Source of the DNA: Barnesiella merdipullorum
Lineage (GTDB): Bacteria; Bacteroidota; Bacteroidia; Bacteroidales; Barnesiellaceae
Length of the DNA: 64,000 nucleotides
Direction: 5' to 3'
Assembly (NCBI GenBank): GCA_019116365.1
Contig: DXBT01000036.1
Coordinates: 37,056 to 101,055, forward strand
A program made the position numbers and the translations under genes. Positions 53,401-60,687 of the stretch are shown piece after piece. Each line of letters begins with the position of its first letter. Position 1 is the stretch's first letter. The notes below the pieces were generated by a model. The model was not told the DNA's origin, searched no databases, and saw nothing but the letters and a program-made list of their open reading frames with translations.

Positions 53401-55101
53401 TTCTACGGCCGGTTCAAGGCTCTGAATGTGACGGGCGATGCCTATGTCGAGAACTTCAACTTCGGCATCGGCTACCTCAACACACACTACACGCTCACCG
53501 ACAGCATACACCTCTCGCCCACCCGCATCTGGTTCGACAACGTGACCGTCTATGACAAGCTGCGCCACACGGCCAAAGCGTCGGGATGGCTCGCGCATCA
53601 CAACTTCAAAGACCTCACCTACGATATTGCCATCACCAATGCCCGCGACTTCCTCGCCTACGACATGACCGAGCGACAAAGTTCCACCTACTACGGCACA
53701 ATCTATGGCTCCGGCTCGGCGCTCATCAAGGGCGAACCGGGTTATAACCGCATCGATGTAAACATGGCCACCGGCGATCAGTCGAAATTCACGTTTGTCC
53801 TCTCGGGCAGCGAGGCGGCCGGCGAATATGATTTCATCACCTTTACCAACTCGAGCCGCCCCGTGATCGTGGCCGAAGAGAGTCTCACCGACAGCATGGC
53901 TATCAAAAACAATGCCCGCATGCTCGAGGACGACAAGACTCAAGCCAACAGTGTCTTGTCGCTCAACCTCCAAATCGAGGCTACCAACCAGGCCAAGGTG
54001 AACCTGGTGATGGACAAATCGACCGGCGACATGATCAAGGCGACCGGCCGGGGAAGTATCTTACTGGAATACAACTCGGTGGACGACGACATGAAACTCT
54101 ATGGCTCCTATGTGCTGGAGAAGGGAAGCTACAACTTCAGCCTGCAAGATATCATCACCCGCGACTTCTCCATCAAGGAGGGAAGCCGGGTCTCCTTCCA
54201 CGGCGACCCCATGGCGACCAACCTCGACATATCGGCCATCTACTCGCTCACGGCCAACCTGCTCGACCTCGACGAGAACTTTGCCAACGACAAGGAGCTC
54301 ACCCGCACTACCGTACCGGTACAGACCATCCTGAATGTGGCTGGCGACGTGCGCCGTCCCGACCTCTCGTTCGACATTGCCTTCCCCACCCTCACCCAGG
54401 ATGTGGACCGCCGGGTGCGCAGCATCATCAGCACCAACGACATGATGAACCGCCAAATCATCTATCTGCTGGCCTTGAACCGGTTCTATACCCCCGACTT
54501 CATGAATATGGGACAGAGCCGAAACAACGAGCTGGTATCAGTGGCCTCATCGACTCTCTCGTCGCAACTGGGGAATATCCTGGGCCAATTGAGCGACAAC
54601 TGGAACATCTCGCCTAACTTCCGCAGCGAAAAAGGCGACTTCTCCGACATGGAGGTCGATCTCGCTCTCTCGAGCCAGCTGCTCAACAACCGGCTCATCT
54701 TCAACGGCAATTTCGGGTATCGCGACAATACACTGAACAACAACACTTTTATCGGAGACTTCGATCTGGAGTACCTGCTCAACAAGAGCGGAACCATACG
54801 GCTGAAGGCCTACAACCACTACAACGACCAGAACTACTACATCAAATCGGCTCTCACCACCCAGGGCGTGGGTATCATGCTGCGCCACGATTTCAACCGC
54901 TGGAGCGACCTGTTCAAACGCAACACCCCTCCTGCCGAGGTTGCGCCCGATACTACCCGCCAGGCCACACCGGTTATTCCCGAGGCTCCGGCCGACTCGA
55001 CCCGACACACCACACCGGCCACGCCCGCCCTGCCCACCGATTCGATTTCGGGCGGGAAGGCACAGCCGGCCTTGAAACCAAACGAGCCGGAAGAGGAATA
55101 A
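50419..55101 (+). CDS. TamB-like translocation and assembly module / AsmA-like giant protein
   Basis: 1560 residues. One N-terminal transmembrane helix (VHIVIISIIAIYTLSYILL, about 12-30) anchors a very long periplasmic beta-rich body of repeated 30-40-residue strands of the AsmA/TamB type. The C-terminal TamB (DUF490) domain starts near residue 1110 and includes QVTRDFSIKEGS-like strands, TNLDISAIYSLTANLLDLD, DVDRRVRSIISTNDMMNRQI and LGNILGQLSDNWNISPNFR. A proline-rich tail of about 60 residues ends the protein (EAPADSTRHTTPATPALP). TamB-like proteins span the periplasm and help phospholipid transfer and outer-membrane protein assembly. It converges with nadE across 45 bp. Confidence 0.9.
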   Translation: MRKFYSVFRILVHIVIISIIAIYTLSYILLSIPGVQDRVRRVGVKELSTLLGSPVAIDRIQISPFNKLELFGVYLPDQKGDTLMYANKLSAGIALSDLIFNKELIFTNIQLFGLNAHITQATPDSVTNLQFVIDAFKSKSGQPKEKIKFKINNAIIRRGKIRYDLLSAPPAEPGRFDPHHIEVHNLLSKLSIKSLTGDSINVAVRRMAFDERSGFSLNRLQFKLEGNRQQVSLSDFKIQLPGSLIDIKPLTATLPDSLSARQIIDKTRFSLQIPLARIALNDIAPFVPLLNGIDTSVNLSVHLSGTPNNFYVHTFDFDFGQGSITAHSQIAVKQITDATNRSIVCDPITLNASAEGMDHILQKIPSLTDEQRHTIARLGHIQFSGNIANQHRDLTACGTLTTDLGTIHSDVTAKQNGTPGTIRYSGLIESQKFNLNGLFAEGNPYGEIIFKVELDSRKSRNRAPSGTLAGTVNYFEYKGYPYENITLNGEFGDNRYNGIAQIDDPNGRVQVEGLAVLKQQESEFDLNLQARDIRVAELRLMPKYKGSKLDFNATAQFTGNDLDNAEGSISIDSLVFTKPDDVFTIDRLSIEAHNRQTPQSIAITSDYINGWVEGNYKFSSLPQSLQRLVTDALPSLLPQPAETKPSSHRVKGKKRKEVAPTTPNDFRFRFTIEPNMHMAQVFDLPITLTDRAILEGEMNSTRSTAVVTGEIPHLWYKKSHIEDTYISARKDSADMYLSVETNTYNKKQIRTTWSLRSKACKDNLDLVLNWNNDTKSTFYGELNTSTSFMRTPDEDKLQVHTRINPSKLIFNDTIWQMKPAELTFTDKRLEIRDFEISHAPQYILIDGVASALEDDELDIKLNDVDLDYIFGTLNIRHVSFGGNATGNLVASHLFTSAPRLSTEQFDVKNFAYNGAVFGDLHLFSMWDNDNQGILMKGFVETPEEKQTYIDGYIFPTKDSLALSFDPDRLNIAFLNPFVETVMTDLSGVASGHIDFYGRFKALNVTGDAYVENFNFGIGYLNTHYTLTDSIHLSPTRIWFDNVTVYDKLRHTAKASGWLAHHNFKDLTYDIAITNARDFLAYDMTERQSSTYYGTIYGSGSALIKGEPGYNRIDVNMATGDQSKFTFVLSGSEAAGEYDFITFTNSSRPVIVAEESLTDSMAIKNNARMLEDDKTQANSVLSLNLQIEATNQAKVNLVMDKSTGDMIKATGRGSILLEYNSVDDDMKLYGSYVLEKGSYNFSLQDIITRDFSIKEGSRVSFHGDPMATNLDISAIYSLTANLLDLDENFANDKELTRTTVPVQTILNVAGDVRRPDLSFDIAFPTLTQDVDRRVRSIISTNDMMNRQIIYLLALNRFYTPDFMNMGQSRNNELVSVASSTLSSQLGNILGQLSDNWNISPNFRSEKGDFSDMEVDLALSSQLLNNRLIFNGNFGYRDNTLNNNTFIGDFDLEYLLNKSGTIRLKAYNHYNDQNYYIKSALTTQGVGIMLRHDFNRWSDLFKRNTPPAEVAPDTTRQATPVIPEAPADSTRHTTPATPALPTDSISGGKAQPALKPNEPEEE

Positions 55102-55146
55102 CTCCTCGCCCGGCCCGATTACCTTTTATATATATTATTCTGTCAA

Positions 55147-57075
55147 TTACAATTCGTCGCACTCGCGCAGCCACATGGCACTCGACGCATCGCTGGGCAT
55201 ACGCCAGTCGCCTCGCGGCGAGAGACTTACCGATCCCACCTTGGGCCCGTCGGGCAAGCAGGAGCGTTTGAACTGCTGGTTGAAGAAACGACGGCAAAAG
55301 ACTTTCAGCCATTTCTTTATCGTCTCGTCGTCAAACTCTCCCGCAAAGGCATACCGCGCCAGGTAGTAGAGCTTGGCCGGCGAGAAACCGTAGCGGAGCA
55401 TGTTGAACAGGAAAAAGTCGTGCAACGCATAGGGCCCCACCAAATCCTCGGTCTTCTGTTTTATCTCGCCGTTCTCGTCGGCCGGAATCAACTCGGGACT
55501 GATAGGCGTATTCACAATATCGAGCAACGTTTCGCGGGCCTCACCCGTCAACTCGTTCTCGGCTACCCAACGCACCAGATACTTGACCAGCGTCTTGGGA
55601 ATACTCGTCGATACCCCATACATCGACATGTGGTCGCCGTTGTAGGTAGCCCAGCCCAATGCCAGTTCCGACAGGTCGCCGGTACCCACAACCAGTCCGC
55701 CCGTTTGGTTGGCGATATCCATCAATATCTGCGTGCGCTCCCGAGCCTGGGAGTTTTCGTAAGTGACATCCTGTACCGAGATATCGTGCCCGATATTCCT
55801 GAAATGGAGCTCACAGGCCTCGCGGATAGAAATCTCGCGCAACGTGATACCCAAGGCCTGCATCAGAGCCACGGCATTGCGATAGGTGCGCCCCGTCGTG
55901 CCGAATCCCGGCATGGTTACCCCGATAATCTTCTGTCGCGACTCTCCCAGCTTGTCGAACGCCTTGACCGCCACCAGCAACGCCAGGGTCGAATCCAGTC
56001 CACCCGAGATGCCTATCACTGCACTTTGAGCCCGTGTGTGAACAAGCCGCTTGGCCAACCCGGCAGCCTGAATCGAGAGAATCTCCTCGCAGCGGTCGTT
56101 CAGTGTGGCCGAATCGGCAGGGACAAAGGGGCGCGACGATACCCGACGGGTGAGGTGCAAAGGTACATCGGCCAGCACGAAAGGGATGTGTCGCACGGGG
56201 TGCTCCATCGAATCGGTGCCCTGTGCAAACGAGGTCTTGACCCTTCGCTCGGTGCGGAGCCGCTCCACATCGATTTCGCTCACCGCCAGGCGAGGTGCCT
56301 GGACAAATCGCTCGGTTTGAGCCAAGATAGAACCATTTTCCAACACGATACCGTTGCCGGCAAAAACCAGGTCGGTCGATGATTCGCCAAAACCAGCCGA
56401 AGCATAGACATAACCGGCCAGACAGCGTGCCGACTGCTGCCGCAACAGCGAGAGCAGGTAGTGGTGCTTGCCTATCAACTCGTTGGTGGCCGACAGGTTG
56501 AGAATGATATCGGCACCCTGCCGGGCCAGATGGCTGCTGGGTGGTATGGGCACCCACAGGTCTTCACACAGTTCAATACCCACCACGGCGCCGGCACTCT
56601 CGAAGAGAAGGTCGGTACCGAAAGGCACCCGGTTGCTGCACAGTTCGACACTCTCGCCCCGAACCGTAAGACCCGAAGCGAACCAGCGCTCCTCGTAAAA
56701 CTCTTTATAATTGGGCAGATAGCTCTTGGGTACTACCCCCAGGATGCGTCCCTGCTGAAAAGCGACAGCGCAGTTGTAAAGACTGTTCTGCCAGGCCACG
56801 GGCATACCCACGACGCACAGTAACGCGCAATGGGCTGTGACCTCGAGCAAATGCGACAGGGCTTGCTGTGCCTGCTCGAGCAACAGGGTGTGGCCAAACA
56901 GATCGCCACAGGTGTAGGCCGTGACCGACATTTCGGGAAAGACGATTATCTGCACGCCCTGTTCCGAAGCCTCGGCTATCTGCTTCTCTATCTCGACGAC
57001 ATTATATTGGCAGTCGGCCACCTCCACACCGGGAACTGCCGCCGCCACTTTTACGAATCCAAAATTTTGTGCCAT
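55147..57075 (-). CDS. nadE: Glutamine-dependent NAD+ synthase
   Basis: 642 residues from the ATG at 57075 (MAQNFGFVKVAAAVPGVEV); 57081 is possible, while the frame to 57129 begins upstream of the -7 box. The N-terminal nitrilase-type glutaminase has Glu in VFPEMSVTAYTCGD, Lys in VVPKSYLPNYKEFYE and Cys in GIELCEDLW. The C-terminal synthetase carries the P-loop GISGGLDSTLALL, VGTGDLSELALGWATYNGDH and the KTEDLVGPYALHDFF segment. It amidates nicotinic acid adenine dinucleotide to NAD with glutamine-derived ammonia. Confidence 0.96.
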   Translation of the reverse strand: MAQNFGFVKVAAAVPGVEVADCQYNVVEIEKQIAEASEQGVQIIVFPEMSVTAYTCGDLFGHTLLLEQAQQALSHLLEVTAHCALLCVVGMPVAWQNSLYNCAVAFQQGRILGVVPKSYLPNYKEFYEERWFASGLTVRGESVELCSNRVPFGTDLLFESAGAVVGIELCEDLWVPIPPSSHLARQGADIILNLSATNELIGKHHYLLSLLRQQSARCLAGYVYASAGFGESSTDLVFAGNGIVLENGSILAQTERFVQAPRLAVSEIDVERLRTERRVKTSFAQGTDSMEHPVRHIPFVLADVPLHLTRRVSSRPFVPADSATLNDRCEEILSIQAAGLAKRLVHTRAQSAVIGISGGLDSTLALLVAVKAFDKLGESRQKIIGVTMPGFGTTGRTYRNAVALMQALGITLREISIREACELHFRNIGHDISVQDVTYENSQARERTQILMDIANQTGGLVVGTGDLSELALGWATYNGDHMSMYGVSTSIPKTLVKYLVRWVAENELTGEARETLLDIVNTPISPELIPADENGEIKQKTEDLVGPYALHDFFLFNMLRYGFSPAKLYYLARYAFAGEFDDETIKKWLKVFCRRFFNQQFKRSCLPDGPKVGSVSLSPRGDWRMPSDASSAMWLRECDEL

Positions 57076-57095
57076 ATTCATACGGTTAACCTCGA

Positions 57096-57103
57096 CAAAT
57101 GTA
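57096..57103 (-). promoter_or_regulatory. -7 promoter box of nadE
   Basis: TACATTTG on the minus strand; the predicted transcript start is near 57089. No clear -33 element is seen. Confidence 0.5.
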
Positions 57104-57200
57104 AAAAATTTACCTGGGATTATAACCATCGGCGGCCATATTCTCTACCCTTTTGTGCATGGGACCACAACCCACCCCTCTGTAATCGATACTACAACAA

Positions 57201-57341
57201 GGGGAGAGACGCCCCACAAACGTGTGGAGCCATCCCTCCCCTTTCGATGATATGAGAGTTTTTATGCGAAGCGCCGGCGGTGCGGATACAGAGAGGTTTG
57301 AGCTTCTCTATATCCCGATGGCAAACACCGCCGTAGCGCTT
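57201..57341 (-). terminator. 3' hairpins downstream of the CocE-like hydrolase gene
   Basis: Two structures fill this gap. AAGCGC-CGGCGGTG (57269-57282) pairs with CACCGCCG-TA-GCGCTT (57326-57341), with an inner AGAGA/TCTCT stem. GGGGAG...CTCCCC (57201-57241) forms a second long stem. T tracts are poor, so one may be a processing or stability hairpin. Nothing else is visible in 57104-57343. Confidence 0.5.
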
Positions 57342-57343
57342 GG

Positions 57344-59251
57344 TTATTTCACAGAATTATCCGGTATCACGGGCACATAGAGGTAGCTATCGTACTTGCT
57401 ACCGGTATAGATGCGATGACGCCCGGCATTGTGAGTAGCCGGCGAAACAACCACCTCGGCCGGGTCGGCACACTGGGTGGCGTTCCCCCCCACGGTTATC
57501 ATCTCGACCGGCTGCCCCGGCATATAGGTGAACCCGTCGCGCGGAACCGAAATCGAAGCCGAACCGAAGGGAATGGCCGCCTTTTGGGGCTGATAGGCCC
57601 CCACGGTGAGTTGCAGTATTTCACCCTCGTCGAAGTAGAGCCCCATGGGCCATATCTCGATTTCGACAGGAACAATCTCGCCCGGCTTCAACTTCTGCTC
57701 GGTAGTAAAGGTGTAATACGGTTCCGACTCCGTCGAACGGGCCTCGTCCAACTGGCGCATCGACACCCGCAACAGTCCCGTGGCAGCAATAAGGTTGCCC
57801 GTGCGGTCGGGGAGCGGTTGGCCGTCGCGCGAGAGTTTCTCAACCCGCACGGCCAGGTCCATATCGTCATGATCGGGGGCCGATACCCACAGGTGCAGTT
57901 TCATGTAGCCGGTAATCTCGGTAGGCTGCTCCATGCGATAGCGGTAGGTCACCTCGTGACGGGCGCTGTCCGACTGATATTCGCTCACGGCCTGGCTGGC
58001 AGGCAACGAGGTGAGCAGAGAGCTGTCGGTTGCCGACAGATAGAGTTTGCGATACTGGGTACGGGCCAGCGGGAAATCCTCCTCGGCTCGTCCCACAATG
58101 TCGGTACCACCGGGATTCAACACCGACAGACGCACCCGCGGGGTCTGTTCCCAACCGTTGTCGATACCCTTCAGATAGTGATCGAAGAAGCGACGCAGAT
58201 CCTCCACATTCTCGGGCGTGTAATAGTCGAACCACTCGCTGGTGTTGTGTACCCGCAACCACTTCTCTTTCGAGGCCATGCGGCGAAATCCGGCAAAGGA
58301 GCCATGGGTATGTACCGAGTTGGTATAGCTGGCTACCACATAGGCCGGTATCTCGATATTCTCGACCCGGGCTGTCTTGTCTTCCCAATAAGCGCACATG
58401 AAGGGGTGCTCGACAATCATGCGAGGCTGATCCTCCAGCATACCGTGTGCCGAAGCAAAGGTCTCGGCAATCATCTCGGGAAACTCGGGCGCCGGTATTC
58501 CGCCCCGGGTACCCGACTCACGATAGTGGTCGCAAAATCCCTCCCACGGAGCAATGGCAGCCAGATGCTCGGGACGCTCGGCCGCAATGAACCACTGCGA
58601 CACGGTGAGCCACGAGTTACCCGACATGCCCACCTTGCCATTGCACCAGGGCTGCGAGGCAATCCACTCGATCACATCACAACCGTCGAGGGCATCCTCG
58701 TGCCCCCAGTAGAGCAAATTGCCCTCCGACATATAGGCTCCCCGCTTGTCGGGATTGACAATGGCATAACCATGTGCCACCCAGTAGGCAGGGTCGGGAC
58801 CCTCGAACTTCTCCAGCCCCGAAGTGGCCGACAAGGGTACACCCGAACGCATGGGCACATCGTCGAGCATCTGCCCCCCTATCTCCTTGCCATAGGGACT
58901 CCAGGCCAGAATGGCCGGGCATACCTCATCGCCTACGGGACGAAACACATCGGCATAGATAGTCACCCCGTCGCGCAACTGGATGGGCACATCGCGCTCG
59001 AGCAAAATATCGCACGGCAGCGGCATGGCCCCTTCGCGTCGCACACTGCCGGCCTTCAACACCAGCGTATCGGGGTTGAATCCCGGGTAACGCACCCGAG
59101 GTGCATCTACCGGCAGAGCTTTACGAAGGGGAACTGTCATCTCTCGTCCCTGGACATCGTGCAGCGTAATCTCCCGACGGGCAGACACACCGCATTGTGT
59201 ACACAAAGCTATCAGCGCCAAAGCGCCTGCATACATCCATTGGTTTGTCAT
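57344..59251 (-). CDS. Secreted CocE/NonD-family hydrolase (X-Pro dipeptidyl peptidase S15 type)
   Basis: 635 residues with a signal peptide (ALALIALCTQCGVSA). The alpha/beta-hydrolase part starts near 85 (IPLRDGVTIYADVFRP-like segment VPIQLRDGVTIYADVFRP). The nucleophile is Ser213 in GNSWLTVSQW, and AIAPWEGFCDHYRE and the MSKEKWLRVHNTSEW region follow. The C-terminal jelly-roll PepX_C domain begins near 400 (RKLYLSA, YMKLHLWVSAPDHDDMDLAV). Members cleave X-Pro dipeptides, esters or acyl side chains, and the substrate here is unknown. A divergent AraC regulator starts 154 bp away, which suggests local control. Confidence 0.87.
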   Translation of the reverse strand: MTNQWMYAGALALIALCTQCGVSARREITLHDVQGREMTVPLRKALPVDAPRVRYPGFNPDTLVLKAGSVRREGAMPLPCDILLERDVPIQLRDGVTIYADVFRPVGDEVCPAILAWSPYGKEIGGQMLDDVPMRSGVPLSATSGLEKFEGPDPAYWVAHGYAIVNPDKRGAYMSEGNLLYWGHEDALDGCDVIEWIASQPWCNGKVGMSGNSWLTVSQWFIAAERPEHLAAIAPWEGFCDHYRESGTRGGIPAPEFPEMIAETFASAHGMLEDQPRMIVEHPFMCAYWEDKTARVENIEIPAYVVASYTNSVHTHGSFAGFRRMASKEKWLRVHNTSEWFDYYTPENVEDLRRFFDHYLKGIDNGWEQTPRVRLSVLNPGGTDIVGRAEEDFPLARTQYRKLYLSATDSSLLTSLPASQAVSEYQSDSARHEVTYRYRMEQPTEITGYMKLHLWVSAPDHDDMDLAVRVEKLSRDGQPLPDRTGNLIAATGLLRVSMRQLDEARSTESEPYYTFTTEQKLKPGEIVPVEIEIWPMGLYFDEGEILQLTVGAYQPQKAAIPFGSASISVPRDGFTYMPGQPVEMITVGGNATQCADPAEVVVSPATHNAGRHRIYTGSKYDSYLYVPVIPDNSVK

Positions 59252-59405
59252 ATCGTTATCCTTTTTTATCGGTTAAACATTCAGGTTTCTTGTGCTGCAA
59301 ATTTCGGCAATCGCCCTCGGCTACGAGTGTTAAATCAAATGCCATTATTGGTTAAATACTGAACATTCCCTATCTTTACCCAGTCAAACCCGCTACGACC
59401 GGCAG

Positions 59406-60308
59406 ATGAAAGAGAGAATTATAAGACTTAGCGAACTCACAGAATACCACCAGGTAAAGGAGGTATATGGGAACAGTCTGGCCTGTTTCGAGATGAGCAA
59501 CCGGTTGGTAAACATCGACACCATTCCTCCGGTCTTTGCCGACATCTTCTCGGTGGTGCTGATTCGGCAAGGCAAAGCCACATTCTCGCTCAACTACCGG
59601 GAACACACGGTGGGCCCCGGCGACATGCTGCTCTTCTGGCCCAGCTTGCTGGTTGCGCTCACCCGCCAAAGCCCCGATTTCACCGCCCTGCACCTGCTGT
59701 GCGAGCGCACCCTCTTCGAGCGCCTGCTGGCCACCAACCCGGCTTACCGGCAATACCCGCTCTTCTTCTGTCGAACCCAGTCGCCCATATTGCACCTGAC
59801 GCCCGAGCAAGCCAACGATCTGGCTAACGACCTGCAACAAATCGCCCGACACATTGCCCGGCATGGCTCCTACCAGGAGGAGATTCTGCACCATCTCCTA
59901 CATGCGGTCTTGCTGCAAGTGCTCGAGATGATTGACCCGCGTGCCAACTCGACTAACGCTCCGGGCCACTCCGAACAGCTTTTCCAGCAGTTTATCGCCC
60001 TCCTCATCCAGCACTACAAGCGTGAACACTATATCGAGTTCTATGCTCGCCACCTGTCGATATCGCCCTCTTATCTCTCGCGCATAATCCGTAAGACCAC
60101 CCACAAGACGGCAGCCTACTTCATCACCGGTCTGCTCTATGCCGAAGCCTGCCGACTGCTTCGCCACACCGACCTCCCCATACAGGCCATTGCCGACGAA
60201 CTCAACTTCTCGGACCAATCGGCCTTTGGCAAATTTTTCAAAACCAACTCCGGCCTGTCACCCCTGCACTACCGGGCTCAAGAGGCAAAAGCCCGACAAG
60301 ACAAATAG
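59406..60308 (+). CDS. AraC-family transcriptional regulator
   Basis: 300 residues. The N-terminal cupin-like sensing domain (about 15-170) includes FSLNYREHTVGPGDMLLFWP. The C-terminal AraC domain (about 200-295) has two helix-turn-helix units, YARHLSISPSYLSRIIRK and IQAIADELNFSDQSAFGKFF, followed by the family end TNSGLSPLHYR. The best -7 candidate is an imperfect TATCTTTA at 59371-59378. It stands between the divergent hydrolase and the downstream secreted protein and could regulate either. The effector is unknown. Confidence 0.9.
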   Translation: MKERIIRLSELTEYHQVKEVYGNSLACFEMSNRLVNIDTIPPVFADIFSVVLIRQGKATFSLNYREHTVGPGDMLLFWPSLLVALTRQSPDFTALHLLCERTLFERLLATNPAYRQYPLFFCRTQSPILHLTPEQANDLANDLQQIARHIARHGSYQEEILHHLLHAVLLQVLEMIDPRANSTNAPGHSEQLFQQFIALLIQHYKREHYIEFYARHLSISPSYLSRIIRKTTHKTAAYFITGLLYAEACRLLRHTDLPIQAIADELNFSDQSAFGKFFKTNSGLSPLHYRAQEAKARQDK

Positions 60309-60687
60309 TCGCCTGTTTTACAGCTGTTTATATATTAATCAAGAGGAGTAAAAACCGCTACTCTTGAACCTTTTACACTACTAAAAATTCGTCAATTTTA
60401 AACTATTTTATACGTTAAAAAAGAGTAAAAGTTACATTGACTTTTATGTTTTTCGTAAAAGTGTATTCTATATTTATCCCCCCAAAACAAAATATATAGA
60501 ATAGTTAATCTAACAACTCGCTTTTTATGCAAAAAATATACGCCACACGAGGGGATATCTACTCCGTAAAAATCGAAGTATCGTCCCAAACACAGATTGC
60601 CCAATAAAAATCATCTATATTCTAAATTCTAACCGTATGGAAAGGCCTTGACGTCGGGCTCTTCCCTACCTTTAACTCACTTTTTAT
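60309..60687 (+). other. 379-bp AT-rich intergenic region with an inverted repeat and a small reading frame
   Basis: TATTCTATAT (60464-60473) and ATATAGAATA (60494-60503) form a 10-bp inverted repeat with a 20-bp spacer, a possible operator. An ATG at 60527 opens a 26-codon frame ending at 60607. Its start context (AACTCGCTTTTTATGCAAAA) resembles the start of the gene at 60688 (AACTCACTTTTTATATGAAA). No clean TAnnTTTG is present; TATATTTA at 60469-60476 comes closest. Confidence 0.4.

Noticed and set aside
52276..53973. Open frame of 565 codons opposite the TamB-like gene
   Set aside because: Valine/glycine-rich antisense product without motifs; the plus frame continues without a break.
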